Shown: positions 44,216 through 53,398, counted from the stretch's first letter. The stretch: DNA of 64,000 bases from Mycobacterium sp. KBS0706 (GCF_005938675.2 NZ_VCCH02000008.1:80032-144031), one strand, 5' to 3'. Program-made: numbers and translations. Notes: generated by a model from the letters alone, not told the origin.

Positions 44216-45013
44216 ATGGCTGACCTGCCCGTGGCCGCCGAATGGTTCCGCAAGCGCGATATGGGCGGCGGCCTGACGCTGATCGTCGAGCCGCACACCG
44301 ATGTGCTGATGCGGGCCAATATCTGGCATCTGCGCTGCCGCGACCGCGACCTGCTGGTCGATGGCGGCCTCGGCGTGGCGCCGCTGCGGCCGGCCTTCCC
44401 CGAGCTGTTCGAAGGGCGCGAGACGATCGCCTTCGCCACCCACACCCATGCCGATCACATCGGCGCGATCCATGAGTTCGAGCAGCGCTGGGTGCATCCG
44501 CTCGAGGCCGGGGCGCTGGCCCGGCCGCGGCCCGGCACGCTGATCTCCGACCAGATCCCGGCCGAGGCGCGGCAGCGCTTCCTGGACGCGGGCTACCCGC
44601 CGCTCGGGCCAGCCCTGGTCACCGCCGTGCCCCATGCCGGCTACGACCTGCGCGGCTATGCCCTGCAGGGCGCCGAGCCGACCCGGCGGATCGCGGCGGG
44701 GGAGGTGGTGGATCTCGGCGACCGCCGCTTCCGGGTGCTGCATGTGCCCGGCCATTCGCCCGGCAGCATCGCCCTGTTCGAGGAGGCGACCGGCACGCTG
44801 TTCGCCGGCGATGTGATCTATGACGGCCCGCTGCTGTATCGCGGCCCGGGCATGGACATCGGCGACTATGCCCGCTCCTTCGCCCTGCTGCGCTCGCTGC
44901 CGGTGACGATGGTCCATGCCGGCCATGACGACAGCTTCGGCAAGGTGCGGCTGGACGCCATCATAGACGCCTACCTCGCCCGCTGGCGGGCCGAGGGGCT
45001 GGTCGAAGGCTGA
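44216..45013 (+). CDS. Metallo-beta-lactamase-fold hydrolase
   Basis: This 265-residue protein has the MBL metal motif THTHADHIGAIHEF (HxHxDH), a later His in VLHVPGHSPGSIALF, an Asp in GTLFAGDVIYDG and a final His in VHAGHDDSFGK. All metal ligands are present, so it should bind two metal ions. The group includes glyoxalase II-like and lactonase-like hydrolases; the substrate is unknown. It follows DUF3303 with GAGAGGA upstream. Confidence 0.85.
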   Translation: MADLPVAAEWFRKRDMGGGLTLIVEPHTDVLMRANIWHLRCRDRDLLVDGGLGVAPLRPAFPELFEGRETIAFATHTHADHIGAIHEFEQRWVHPLEAGALARPRPGTLISDQIPAEARQRFLDAGYPPLGPALVTAVPHAGYDLRGYALQGAEPTRRIAAGEVVDLGDRRFRVLHVPGHSPGSIALFEEATGTLFAGDVIYDGPLLYRGPGMDIGDYARSFALLRSLPVTMVHAGHDDSFGKVRLDAIIDAYLARWRAEGLVEG

Positions 45014-45030
45014 TCGGAACGGTCCTCTGC

Positions 45031-45067
45031 CATCCCTCGTTTGCCCCGGGGGAACAAGCGAGGGATG
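45031..45067 (+). promoter_or_regulatory. Stem-loop masking the ribosome site of the next small gene
   Basis: CATCCCTCGTTTG (45031-45043) pairs with CAAGCGAGGGATG (45055-45067), 12 of 13 standard pairs plus one wobble. The only Shine-Dalgarno-like sequence (GAGGGA) of the 42-residue frame at 45069 lies in the right arm. It could also act as the end of the upstream transcript, though no U run follows. Confidence 0.55.
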
Positions 45068-45068
45068 C

Positions 45069-45197
45069 ATGGCGGATCGGTGGGCGCGTCAGCGCGAGAT
45101 CATCCTGCGCAGCCTGGCCCGGCGGCTGATCTTCCTCGCCGGGATCGTCGTGCTGGCCCTGGTCATCCTGCTGGTCCGGTTCGGGCCCTGGTCGTGA
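45069..45197 (+). CDS. Small single-pass membrane protein
   Basis: A 42-residue frame starting MADRWARQREIILRSLARR continues as a hydrophobic helix (LIFLAGIVVLALVILLVRF) and ends GPWS. The basic N-terminus should face the cytoplasm. It lies between the metallo-hydrolase stop and the convergent VOC gene. Coding is inferred from this clean small-membrane-protein layout; no homologue is known to me. Translation may be limited by the hairpin over its ribosome site. Confidence 0.5.
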   Translation: MADRWARQREIILRSLARRLIFLAGIVVLALVILLVRFGPWS

Positions 45198-45216
45198 GAC
45201 CGGCCGAGCCCGCCCG

Positions 45217-45645
45217 TCACTTGGCGAAGAGTTGGCCCCGATCGGCGAAGGCCTTGAACTCCAGCGCGTTGCCGGACGGATCGAGGAAGAACATCGTCGC
45301 CTGCTCGCCGACCTGGCCCTTGAAGCGGACATAGGGCTCGATCACGAAGCGGGTGCCCGCCGCCTTCAGCCGCTCGGCCAGGGCCTCCCAGTCGGCCATC
45401 TCCAGCACCACGCCGAAATGCGGCACCGGCACGTCATGACCGTCGACCGGGTTGTGGTGCGTCGCATCCTCTTCCGCCGGTGCCGCCTTCAGATGGGCGA
45501 CGATCTGGTGGCCATACAGGTCGAAATCGATCCAGCTGTCGGAGCTGCGGCCCTCGGGGCAGCCGAGAACGGTGCCGTAGAACCGGCGGGCGGCGGCCAG
45601 GTCGCGCACAGGGAAGGCGATGTGAAAGGGCGACAGCATTCTCAT
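45217..45645 (-). CDS. VOC-family (glyoxalase/dioxygenase-like) protein
   Basis: This 142-residue protein starts at ATG 45645 (AAGGATC upstream). VOC features: [60 protein letters not shown] and [16 protein letters not shown]. The His and Glu typical of the metal site occur in both halves. The enzyme activity is not predictable. It is divergent from a LysR gene 94 bases away, which may regulate it. Confidence 0.82.
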   Translation of the reverse strand: MRMLSPFHIAFPVRDLAAARRFYGTVLGCPEGRSSDSWIDFDLYGHQIVAHLKAAPAEEDATHHNPVDGHDVPVPHFGVVLEMADWEALAERLKAAGTRFVIEPYVRFKGQVGEQATMFFLDPSGNALEFKAFADRGQLFAK

Positions 45646-45739
45646 GGATCCTTGCTGGACATTATCCGGCGCCACTTGCGCCGCGGCAGGGTCTAAGCGG
45701 AGAGTCGTGGCCGGACAATCGAGAAAGAGGCTCGGATCA

Positions 45740-46642
45740 ATGAGCTCGGATCATGAATACCGCCTCCCGTCGCTGAACGGAGTTCGCAGCTTCGCCGCGG
45801 CCGGGCGGCACCTGAACCTGACCGCGGCGGCCGCGGCGCTGGGGGTGACCCAGGGCGCGGTCAGCCGCGCCGTGCAGGCGCTGGAGGTCGAGCTCGGCAC
45901 ACCCCTGTTCCGCCGGGTCGGCCGCGGCATCGAGCTGACCCCCGCCGGCGCCGCCTATCACGCCCGGATCACCGACGCCCTGGCGCAGATCGGCGCCGCC
46001 ACCCGCGCCCTGCGGCGGCCGGAGCGCGAAGGCATCCTGTCGCTCAGCGTGCTGCCGACCTTCGCGCTGCGCTGGCTGGTGCCGCGGCTGCCGCGGTTCC
46101 ATGAGCGCCATCCGGACATCCAGGTCGACCTGTCGGCTTCGGAGGAGTTGATCGATTTCGGCGCCGACCCGGTCGACCTGGCGCTGCGCAACGGCACCGG
46201 CGGCTGGCCGGGGGCGGAGGCGACGCTGCTGATGGAGGAGACGGTCGGCGTGTTCTGCGCCCCCGATCTGCTGCGCCGGCGCCCGATCGCGGCGCCGGCC
46301 GATCTGCGCGACCACCGCCTCCTGGTCCACACCACACGGCCCGCCGCCTGGGCAGAATATTTCGCCTCGCTCGGCCTGGGGCCACCCGAGATCTCGGGCG
46401 GCCCCGGCTTCGAACATTTCTTCATGCTGGCCGAGGCAGCCGCCGCCGGCATGGGGCTGACGCTGCTGCCCCTGTTCCTGGCCCGCGCCGACATGGCCGC
46501 CGGCCGCCTGGTCCAGCCGATCGGCCACACCATGCGGCCCGCCAGCGCCTATTACCTGCTGCACGCGCCGGGGCAGGGCGGGCTCCGCAAGATCCGCCTG
46601 TTCCGCCAGTGGCTGCAGGCCGAGGTGGCGGAAGGGGCTTAG
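45740..46642 (+). CDS. LysR-family regulator, GcvA-like
   Basis: This 300-residue protein from ATG 45740 begins [49 protein letters not shown]. It is a GcvA/AmpR-type LysR HTH with effector domain ([35 protein letters not shown]). The frame stays open upstream to 45644 but no start there fits. It is divergent from the VOC gene and overlaps the convergent multicopper oxidase gene by 4 bases. Target unknown. Confidence 0.85.
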   Translation: MSSDHEYRLPSLNGVRSFAAAGRHLNLTAAAAALGVTQGAVSRAVQALEVELGTPLFRRVGRGIELTPAGAAYHARITDALAQIGAATRALRRPEREGILSLSVLPTFALRWLVPRLPRFHERHPDIQVDLSASEELIDFGADPVDLALRNGTGGWPGAEATLLMEETVGVFCAPDLLRRRPIAAPADLRDHRLLVHTTRPAAWAEYFASLGLGPPEISGGPGFEHFFMLAEAAAAGMGLTLLPLFLARADMAAGRLVQPIGHTMRPASAYYLLHAPGQGGLRKIRLFRQWLQAEVAEGA

Positions 46643-48087
46643 CTGACGCCCTCATACTCCACCGTCGTCATCATGCCGCTCTCCATGTGGTACAGGTGGT
46701 GGCAGTGGAAGGACCAGCGGCCGGGGTTGTCGGCGTCGAAGGCGACGGTCACGGTCTTGCCTGGCGGCACCAGCACCGTGTCGCGCCGGGCGCCGGACAG
46801 AGCTTTCCCGTCGATCGCCACCACCTGGAAATGATGGCCGTGCAGATGCATCGGATGCGCCATCATCGACGGATTGGTCATCGCGATCGCCACCCGCTCG
46901 CCCTGGCGCACCATCAGCGGCGAATCCTGGCCATGAACCTTGCCGTTCAGGGTCCAGACATAGCTCGCCATGTCGCCGGCCAGCACAACCGGGATGGTCC
47001 GGTCCACCGCGCGGGCGGCCAGCGGCTCGGTCGCCTGCAGTTGCGCTTCCAGGGCGAGGTCCAGTGGCGCCGATTTATCCTCGCCGAGATCGGTGATACG
47101 GGCGACGTTGGCGCCGGGGGCGGCCAGCACCAGCCCGGTGCGCTGCCGGTCGCCCTCGCGCAGCGCCAGCACCGGCAGGGCCTGGCCGGCCGAGATGGTC
47201 AGGCGGATGTCGAGCCGTTGGGCGACCGCGATCGGGAAGCGCCGGCCCGTCACCGGCGCCACCGCCATGCCGTCGACCGCAATCAACGTGCCCTCGGCCG
47301 CGCCGAGATCGATGTGGAAGTTGGTCGCCGCCGCGCCGTTGATGATGCGCAGCCGCACCCGGCCGCCGCCCTCGACCCGCACCACCTCGGGGTCGGCCAG
47401 CGTACGATCATTGGCCAGGTAGGCGTCGTATTCGACGTCGTTCAGGTCCATCGCCATGCCGCCCGGCATCGCCATGCCCGGCATGTCGTGCTGCATCCCC
47501 GGCATGGGCTGCATCGAGCCCATGGAGTGGCCGCTGTGGTCCATCCCGGCCATGCCCTGGCTGCCACGCAGCCCGGCCATGATCTCGGCCGGGTCGCGGA
47601 AGCTGAAATCATGCAGCATCAGCACCACCTCCTGCTCGTCCAGCCCGGCCTCGGCCGGGTCGGCGACGATCAGCGGCGCCGCCAGCAGGCCCTGCTCCTG
47701 CAGGCCGAGATGGGAGTGCATCCAGTTGGTGCCCGGCCGCGCCAGCGGGAAGTCGTAGTCGAAGCCGGCGCCCGCCGGCAGCGGGTCCTGGGTCACGCCC
47801 GGCACCCCGTCCTGGCGCCACGGCGGGGTCAGCCCGTGCCAATGCACCAGCGTCGGCTCGTTCAGCGCATTGGTCAGGCGCACCCGGAAATCCCCGCCGG
47901 CGACGGCGCGCAGGCCGCCATCCGGCTGGGTGATGCCGAACACCGTCGCGGCCCGACCGCCGACGTCGAGGCTGCGGGTGGTGACGGTCAGCGCGGCCGG
48001 TGCGGCGGCGCGGGCAAGCCGGGGCAGGGCGCCGGCCAGAACAGCACTGGCGGCGACACCGGACAGAAAGCGGCGGCGGGTGATCAC
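46639..48087 (-). CDS. cueO: CueO-like multicopper oxidase
   Basis: The 482-residue enzyme starts at GTG 48087 (CGAGGATTC upstream). A twin-arginine signal, ITRRRFLSGVAASAVLAGALP, sends it folded to the periplasm. All four copper motifs are present: LVHWHG (about 79), NWMHSHLG (about 122), HPMHLHGHHF (about 406) and FHCHHLYHMESGMM (about 462). A Met/His-rich segment near residues 176-214 resembles the CueO insert that binds Cu(I). It should oxidise Cu(I) to Cu(II) and protect the cell from copper. It is divergent from an I78-type inhibitor gene. Confidence 0.9.
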   Translation of the reverse strand: MITRRRFLSGVAASAVLAGALPRLARAAAPAALTVTTRSLDVGGRAATVFGITQPDGGLRAVAGGDFRVRLTNALNEPTLVHWHGLTPPWRQDGVPGVTQDPLPAGAGFDYDFPLARPGTNWMHSHLGLQEQGLLAAPLIVADPAEAGLDEQEVVLMLHDFSFRDPAEIMAGLRGSQGMAGMDHSGHSMGSMQPMPGMQHDMPGMAMPGGMAMDLNDVEYDAYLANDRTLADPEVVRVEGGGRVRLRIINGAAATNFHIDLGAAEGTLIAVDGMAVAPVTGRRFPIAVAQRLDIRLTISAGQALPVLALREGDRQRTGLVLAAPGANVARITDLGEDKSAPLDLALEAQLQATEPLAARAVDRTIPVVLAGDMASYVWTLNGKVHGQDSPLMVRQGERVAIAMTNPSMMAHPMHLHGHHFQVVAIDGKALSGARRDTVLVPPGKTVTVAFDADNPGRWSFHCHHLYHMESGMMTTVEYEGVS

Positions 48088-48217
48088 GATCGAATCCTCG
48101 ACTTGACGGCATCGACCGCAGCCTGAAGCTTCCCCTTGCTGGAAGGTAAACCGCGTCACGACGTCGCCTTTTTTGTCGACGATCAGGGAGCGGACCACGA
48201 AACCCACGGAGCCGCCC

Positions 48218-48484
48218 ATGAGCCCCGAATCCTCCCGCCGCCATCTCCTCGGTCTCGCCGTGGCCGGTGCCGCCGGCGGCCTCGCCGCCGCCTGCGCCCG
48301 CAGCCAGGCCGCCGCGCCGGCCGACACCGAGCCGTCCGTGTCCCAGGCCGAGCTCGACAAGCTCAAGGGCCTGATGCTGCGGACCGTGCGGCCGGGCGAA
48401 ATGGTGACTATGGACTTCCGCGCCGACCGGCTGACCGTCGAGGTCGACGCCCAGGGCAAGATCCTGCGGGCCACTATCGGTTAG
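48218..48484 (+). CDS. I78-family protease-inhibitor-like lipoprotein
   Basis: This 88-residue protein starts at ATG 48218 (GGAG upstream). The signal SRRHLLGLAVAGAAGGLAAAC carries an Arg pair and ends in a lipobox-like Cys, so it may be a Tat-exported lipoprotein. The mature part has the I78 pattern GLMLRTVRPGEMVTMDFRADRLTVEVDAQGKIL. I78 proteins inhibit serine proteases in characterised cases. It is divergent from cueO and overlaps the convergent CGNR gene by 4 bases. Confidence 0.75.
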   Translation: MSPESSRRHLLGLAVAGAAGGLAAACARSQAAAPADTEPSVSQAELDKLKGLMLRTVRPGEMVTMDFRADRLTVEVDAQGKILRATIG

Positions 48485-49101
48485 GGCGCGCGACTCCGTT
48501 CATAGTGCCGGCGCGCCTTGTGCCGGTTGCCGCAATCGGCCATCGAGCACCAGCGCCGGCTGAGGTTGCGCGAGGTGTCGAGGAACACCCAGGCGCAGTC
48601 GGGGTCGGAGCAGCTGCCGACCCGCTCGGCGCGGCCGGAGACCAGAAGCTCGGCCGCATCCCACACCACTGGCCACAGCGGCTGCTCCAGCGGGTCGGTC
48701 TCGGTCACGGTCCAGGCGAAGCCGGATTTGGCCGGCGCCAGGCCCGTGCGGGTCGGGGCCCGGGTCAGCACGGCGTTCAGCTCGGCGAGATCCTCCGCCG
48801 AGGCCACGGCCGGCGCGGTCAGGATCCGGCCCAGCGCCGCGCGCAGGCGCAGCGCCGTCGCCAGCACCGCGGCGGCGGCCTCCGGGCGCTCCGTCGCCTC
48901 CTGCGCCAGCCGCCTGGTCCCGGCCCGGTCGACGATGCCCACATGGCCGGCCCACAGCGCCAGCTCGCCATAGCCGGTCAGCCTTTCGCCGCGCTGGGGC
49001 ACGTCGCCGCGCCACGCCTCGGTGTTGATGAAGTCGAGGCTGAGCGAGCCGCCGATTCGTTTCGGCGGCCGCACCGCGTAGGAGGGGGCCTGGGTCTGCA
49101 T
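48481..49101 (-). CDS. ABATE/CGNR zinc-finger protein
   Basis: This 206-residue protein begins with the ABATE domain (GGSLSLDFINTEAWRGDVPQRGERLTGYGELALWAG) and ends with the CGNR zinc finger (VGSCSDPDCAWVFLDTSRNLSRRWCSMADCGNRHKARRHY). Four Cys ligands are present. It is thought to bind DNA as a regulator; its targets are unknown. It is divergent from a GNAT gene. Confidence 0.88.
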   Translation of the reverse strand: MQTQAPSYAVRPPKRIGGSLSLDFINTEAWRGDVPQRGERLTGYGELALWAGHVGIVDRAGTRRLAQEATERPEAAAAVLATALRLRAALGRILTAPAVASAEDLAELNAVLTRAPTRTGLAPAKSGFAWTVTETDPLEQPLWPVVWDAAELLVSGRAERVGSCSDPDCAWVFLDTSRNLSRRWCSMADCGNRHKARRHYERSRAP

Positions 49102-49177
49102 CGCCCGACCATCCTAGCGGTTGACTGGACCGGGGCAAGCCCGGCATCGTCGATTCAACCCGCTCAGGGGTTAGGAT

Positions 49178-49777
49178 ATGCCCAAGGACGATCGCGACAC
49201 GACGCTCGATTGCCGGCCGGTGGCGCCGGAGCGGCTCGGCGACGTCGAGACCGTGTTCGCCGGCTGTGCCGATGCCGGCCGCTGCTGGTGCGCCTTCTGG
49301 CGCCGGAAGCGGCCGGACTACAACGCCGGCACCCGCGACGGCAGCAACCGCGCTTTGTTCCGCGACCTGGTCGAGGCCGGCGAGACGCTGGGGCTGGTCG
49401 GCTATCGCGACGGCCGGCCCGTCGCCTGGTGCGGCGTCGCCCCGCGCGCGGAGCAGCCGCGCCTGGCCCGGTCGCGCAACCTCGCTCCGGTCGATGATCT
49501 GCCGGTCTGGTCGGTCACCTGCTTCGTGACCGCCAAGTCGCATCGCCGCACCGGCCTATTGCGCCCGCTGGTCGCGGCGGCGGCGCGGCTGGCCCGGTCG
49601 CGCGGCGCCCCGGCGCTCGAGGCCTATCCGATCGACGCGGCGCGGCCGCTGGGATCGGGCGAGATCTACACCGGCGTGCTGCAGCCCTTCCTCGACCTCG
49701 GCTTTCGCGAGGTGGCGCGGCGCAGCCCGACCCGGCCGATCGTCCGCCTCGACCTTACCCAGGAGGATCCGACATGA
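49178..49777 (+). CDS. GNAT-family acetyltransferase
   Basis: The 199-residue product has a GNAT core with WSVTCFVTAKSHRRTGLLRPLVAAAARLARSRGAPALEAYP, an acetyl-CoA-binding stretch. An N-terminal Cys/Trp motif (GCADAGRCWCAFWRR) is found in a GNAT subgroup often beside ABM or unknown genes. Substrate unknown. Its stop overlaps the start of the next gene by 4 bases. Confidence 0.8.
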   Translation: MPKDDRDTTLDCRPVAPERLGDVETVFAGCADAGRCWCAFWRRKRPDYNAGTRDGSNRALFRDLVEAGETLGLVGYRDGRPVAWCGVAPRAEQPRLARSRNLAPVDDLPVWSVTCFVTAKSHRRTGLLRPLVAAAARLARSRGAPALEAYPIDAARPLGSGEIYTGVLQPFLDLGFREVARRSPTRPIVRLDLTQEDPT

Positions 49778-50094
49778 TCGCACGGATGTGGCGCGGCCCG
49801 GTGCCGAAGGCGAAGAAGGACGCTTATGTCGCCTATCTGCGGGAGACCGGCCTCGGCGACTATGCCAACACCCCGGGCAACCGCGGCGTCTGGCTGCTGT
49901 GCCAGGACAAGGGCGGGGAGGTCGAGTTCCTGACCCTGACGCTCTGGGAGTCGGTGGACGCGATCAAGGCCTTCGCCGGCGAGGAGTATGGCCGCGCCCG
50001 CTACTATCCGCGCGACCGGGACTTCCTGACCCGCTTCGACCCGGAGGTCGAGCATTTCGAGGTGATCGACACTGCGGAGCCGCGCCAGGCTTGA
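49774..50094 (+). CDS. ABM (antibiotic biosynthesis monooxygenase-like) domain protein
   Basis: This 106-residue protein begins MIARMWRGPVPKAKKDAYVAYLRETGLGDYANTPG and contains a dimeric alpha+beta barrel pattern (RGVWLLCQDKGGEVEFLTLTLWESVDAIKAFAG, RYYPRDRDFLTRF). Proteins of this fold act as small monooxygenases or binding proteins. It is translationally coupled to the GNAT gene. Confidence 0.78.
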   Translation: MIARMWRGPVPKAKKDAYVAYLRETGLGDYANTPGNRGVWLLCQDKGGEVEFLTLTLWESVDAIKAFAGEEYGRARYYPRDRDFLTRFDPEVEHFEVIDTAEPRQA

Positions 50095-50098
50095 GCCT

Positions 50099-51835
50099 CT
50101 ATTCCGGCAGCCCCGCCTTGATCAGCCCGTCGCGGAGATGCTCCCGGTCCTCCTGGCGCTCGAGCAGGATGCTGGTGCGAAGGAACTCGGCGATCGAGAA
50201 ATCCGGATTGCGCCGCAGCACGTTCGCCGCCTCGACCCGCGCCTCCTCCAACCGGCCGAGATGGGCGTAGCAGGCGGCCAGCCGCGCATTCGACCATTGC
50301 CACCGGTCGGGCAGCCGCTTCAGGGCCTGCGCCGCTTCGGCATAGCGGCCGAGGCAATAGAGGGCGACGCCGAGATCGGCATTGTACCAGGCTGGGTGGA
50401 ACGGGTTGTGGCGGATGCCTGCCTCCACCCATTCGAGCGTATCGGGGCGGCCTCGCATCGCCAGCAGGAAGCCCATCTGCATCATTCCATCGGCGTCGCT
50501 GGGGTTGAGTTCGATCGACCGGCGGAGGTGGTGCTCGGCCGCGTCATGGTCGCGGCCGTACAGGCAGATCATGCCCAGCAGTCGGTGGCATCGGCCATCC
50601 TGCGGGTCCAGCTCCAATGAGTGCAGGCCGATCACGCGTGAAGCGTCCACCACGTCGGCCGGCGCGCTCGCATAGCCGTGCATCGCGACACGGACGAAGC
50701 CGAGATAGGCATGCGCGACGGCGTAATGCGGATCGAGCGCGATCGCACGCTCGAACATCTCGCAGGCCCTCTCGTTGTCGTCGTTGGCATAGCCTCGGAA
50801 ATGGGCCACGCCGCGCAGCAGGCAGTCATAGGCGGAGAAGCTGCCCGTCGGCATCCGGTCCAAACGCTTGAGACCGGCATCCTCGATCCGGCCAATGAGG
50901 GTCGAGACGATCATGCGCGCCACGTCGTCCTGCACCGCGAAGATGTCGTCGAGGCTTCGGTCGTAGCGCTCGGCCCAGATATGCGCTCCGGTCGCTGCTT
51001 CGACCAGTTGGGCGGTGATCCGCACGCGCTCGCCGGCGCGGCGGACGCTGCCCTCGAGCAGATAGACGACACCGAGCCTGCGGCCGATCTCCGCGAGATC
51101 GATCGGCTTGCCGCGAAAGGCGAAGGAGGAGGTGCGGGCGGTCACGAACAGCGCGCGGAAATGCGCGAGGCCGGTGATGATGTCCTCGGTGATTCCGTCG
51201 CTGAAATAGGTCTCCTCCGGCCGGCCGCTGAGATTGTCGAAGGGAAGGACGGCGATGGAAGGCTTCTCGGGCAGGGGGAGTGGCATGCCCGGCAGGGGCG
51301 TGGCCAGCGACTCCGACCAGCGAAATACCCTGACCGGCTGGGCCATGTTCTTCAGCGTGCGTTCGCCGACATCCTCGAACGGAGCAGGGAACTTGCCCGC
51401 GAGCTGCTTTCGCACCGTGTCCGAAATGCAGATTCCTCCCGGATCAGCCAATGTCTGAAGCCGCGCGGCGAGGTTGACCGCGTCCCCAAGCAGATCCTCG
51501 CCTTCGACCACCACGTCACCGAGGCTGATGCCGATCCGGAAGACGATGCGGCGCTCGGCCGGTACCTCCGTCTGATCGATCGTCACCTCCTTCTGCAGGG
51601 CGACGGCGCAGGCGACCGCATCGACGACCGACCCGAATTCCACGATGGCGCCGTCGCCCATCCGCTTGACGACGCGGCCCATGTTCTCCGCGATCAGCCG
51701 GTCCGATACTCGACCGAGAAGGCGTCTTATCCCGGCGAGGGCACAAGCCTCGTCCATCTCGACCAGGCGGGAATAGCCAACGATATCGACGGCCATGATC
51801 GCCGCCAGGCGCCGCTCGGTCCGGAGACTCGCCAT
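50099..51835 (-). CDS. Class III adenylate/guanylate cyclase with TolB-like and TPR domains
   Basis: The 578-residue protein starts at ATG 51835 (GGGAGGC upstream). The N-terminal cyclase domain has both metal Asp residues (Asp17 in MAVDIVGYSRL and Asp61 in RMGDGAIVEF) and the transition-state Asn/Arg in DAVNLAARLQ. A linker with PEKPSIAVLPFDNLSGRPEETYFSDGITEDIITGL follows, the TolB/FlgO-like domain usual in this family. TPR repeats span about 340-560 (ACEMFERAIALDPHYAVAHAYLG). It has no membrane segment. It should make cAMP or cGMP in response to an unknown partner. Such cyclases are numerous in rhizobia and relatives. Confidence 0.9.
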   Translation of the reverse strand: MASLRTERRLAAIMAVDIVGYSRLVEMDEACALAGIRRLLGRVSDRLIAENMGRVVKRMGDGAIVEFGSVVDAVACAVALQKEVTIDQTEVPAERRIVFRIGISLGDVVVEGEDLLGDAVNLAARLQTLADPGGICISDTVRKQLAGKFPAPFEDVGERTLKNMAQPVRVFRWSESLATPLPGMPLPLPEKPSIAVLPFDNLSGRPEETYFSDGITEDIITGLAHFRALFVTARTSSFAFRGKPIDLAEIGRRLGVVYLLEGSVRRAGERVRITAQLVEAATGAHIWAERYDRSLDDIFAVQDDVARMIVSTLIGRIEDAGLKRLDRMPTGSFSAYDCLLRGVAHFRGYANDDNERACEMFERAIALDPHYAVAHAYLGFVRVAMHGYASAPADVVDASRVIGLHSLELDPQDGRCHRLLGMICLYGRDHDAAEHHLRRSIELNPSDADGMMQMGFLLAMRGRPDTLEWVEAGIRHNPFHPAWYNADLGVALYCLGRYAEAAQALKRLPDRWQWSNARLAACYAHLGRLEEARVEAANVLRRNPDFSIAEFLRTSILLERQEDREHLRDGLIKAGLPE

Positions 51836-51882
51836 GAACGCCTCCCGGCTCTTCGTCCGATAGGCTGGTCCAAATTCCGTGC

Positions 51883-51902
51883 GGCCCCGGCTGGGGCCGC
51901 GA
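51883..51902. other. GC hairpin upstream of the cyclase gene
   Basis: GCGGCCCC (51883-51890) pairs with GGGGCCGC (51895-51902) around four bases. It lies in the 239-base gap between the cyclase start and the VOC gene. Apart from it I see nothing I can name in the gap. It could be a leader hairpin for the cyclase mRNA. Confidence 0.35.
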
Positions 51903-52074
51903 CACGCCATGATATCACGGCCTCCGGGTGCATCGGCGCCTGGAAGAGTGATTTTGAGGGAAACGCGGCAGTTCCAGTCATGCGCAGACCCGAAGATCAC
52001 CTGGGTCGACAAGCAGCCTCGGCTGGTCGAGTCTGGGCCCTCGACGCTGCGGAGTGACGAACGGGGAGAATGCC

Positions 52075-52479
52075 ATGCGGTTCCATCAGGGCCGCCTGAT
52101 CGACCATGTCCATCTGGTGGTGCGCGATCTGGAGGCGAGCAAGCGCTTCTACGCCGCGGTGCTGGCCTCGGTCGGCCGCTCGATCACCCATGAGGCACCG
52201 GATTTCTTCGCCTCGGACGAGCTGTTCGTCAGCCAGGGCGACGCCGTCAGCCATGTCCATCTGGCGTTCCAGGCGGCGGATCGCGACACCGTCCACCGCT
52301 TCCACGCCGCGGCGCTGAAGGCCGGCGGCCGCGACAATGGCGGGCCGGGTGAGCGGCACTACCATCCCGGCTATTACGGCGCCTTCGCGCTCGACCTCGA
52401 CGGCAACAACATCGAGGCCGTGCATCACGGCCCGGCGACGCGCTCGGCCGAATCCGTCGTGATCACGGCCGAGGGCTGA
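52075..52479 (+). CDS. VOC-family protein
   Basis: This 134-residue protein starts at ATG 52075, preceded by GGGGAGA. It has the VOC pattern LIDHVHLVVRDLEASKRFYAAVLASVG, VSHVHLAFQAADRDTVHRFHAAALKAGG and GAFALDLDGNNIEAVHHG, with His/Glu metal ligands. The activity is unknown; it resembles glyoxalase/bleomycin-resistance-like proteins. The GNAT gene follows with 1 base between. Confidence 0.82.
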   Translation: MRFHQGRLIDHVHLVVRDLEASKRFYAAVLASVGRSITHEAPDFFASDELFVSQGDAVSHVHLAFQAADRDTVHRFHAAALKAGGRDNGGPGERHYHPGYYGAFALDLDGNNIEAVHHGPATRSAESVVITAEG

Positions 52480-52480
52480 C

Positions 52481-53389
52481 GTGACCATCCGCCTGCGCCC
52501 GATCGCCGAGCCCGAACTCGCCGCCTTCGCCGCCATCGCCACCGACCCGGTCCACGCCGCGGCGGTGCGCCGCTATGCCCAGGATCTGCTGGCCAGGGGC
52601 GCGATGCGCCTCGACTGGTGCTTCCTGGCCGAGCGGGACGGGGCGCCCGTCGGCCGCATCGCCTTCTGGGCCTTGCCCGGGGCGGCCTCGCCCAGCGACA
52701 TCGTGCTGTTCGACCTGCCCTGGTCGGCGCCGGAGGCGATCGGCGCCGCGATGCTGCGGCAGGCGGCCGACCGGGCGCGGTCGCTCGGCGCCGCCGCGCT
52801 CGGTCATGTCCTCGACACGCCGCTGCAGGCGCCGCAATGGCAGGCCGAGCCCGAGCGCCGCCGCGCGCTGCTGGCTGCCAACGGTTTCGAGATCCGTCGG
52901 GAGACAGTCCGGTTCGAGCTCGATCCCGCGACGCCCGTCCCGCCGCCGGTCGGCGGCCTGGCCTTCCGATCGATGGCGGAGGTGGGAGAAGCCGAGTTCC
53001 GGGCCGCGACGGAGCGGGTTACCGAGGGCACGCTCGACCGCCGCATCGGCGACGAGGACATCTTCGCCGATGCACAGGGGCTGCAGCACGAGCCGGGCTG
53101 GTGGGAGCTGGCCTACGGGCCGGACGGGGCGCTGGTCGGGCTGGTGATGCCGGCGCTGGCGCCCAGCATGGCGACGATCGGCTATGTCGGCGTGGTGCCG
53201 GAGCGGCGCGGGCGGGGCCATGTCCACGCGCTGCTGGCGCGCGGAACGGCGACGCTGGCCCGCATCGGCCGCTGGCCGGTCAGGGCCGATGCCGACACCC
53301 GCAACACGCCCATGGCCGACGCCTTCCGCCGGGCCGGCTGGCGCGAATTCGCCATCCGTACGGAGTTCGAACGGACGCTGGCGGGCTGA
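52481..53389 (+). CDS. GNAT-family acetyltransferase, two-domain
   Basis: The 302-residue protein starts at GTG 52481, 1 base after the VOC stop. The C-terminal half has the GNAT motif MATIGYVGVVPERRGRGHVHALLARGTATLARIG. The N-terminal half looks like a degenerate GNAT domain (TIRLRPIAEPELAAFAAIATDP). Acetyl-CoA binding seems intact in the C-terminal half. Substrate unknown. Confidence 0.8.
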   Translation: MTIRLRPIAEPELAAFAAIATDPVHAAAVRRYAQDLLARGAMRLDWCFLAERDGAPVGRIAFWALPGAASPSDIVLFDLPWSAPEAIGAAMLRQAADRARSLGAAALGHVLDTPLQAPQWQAEPERRRALLAANGFEIRRETVRFELDPATPVPPPVGGLAFRSMAEVGEAEFRAATERVTEGTLDRRIGDEDIFADAQGLQHEPGWWELAYGPDGALVGLVMPALAPSMATIGYVGVVPERRGRGHVHALLARGTATLARIGRWPVRADADTRNTPMADAFRRAGWREFAIRTEFERTLAG

Positions 53390-53398
53390 CCCCGCTCT

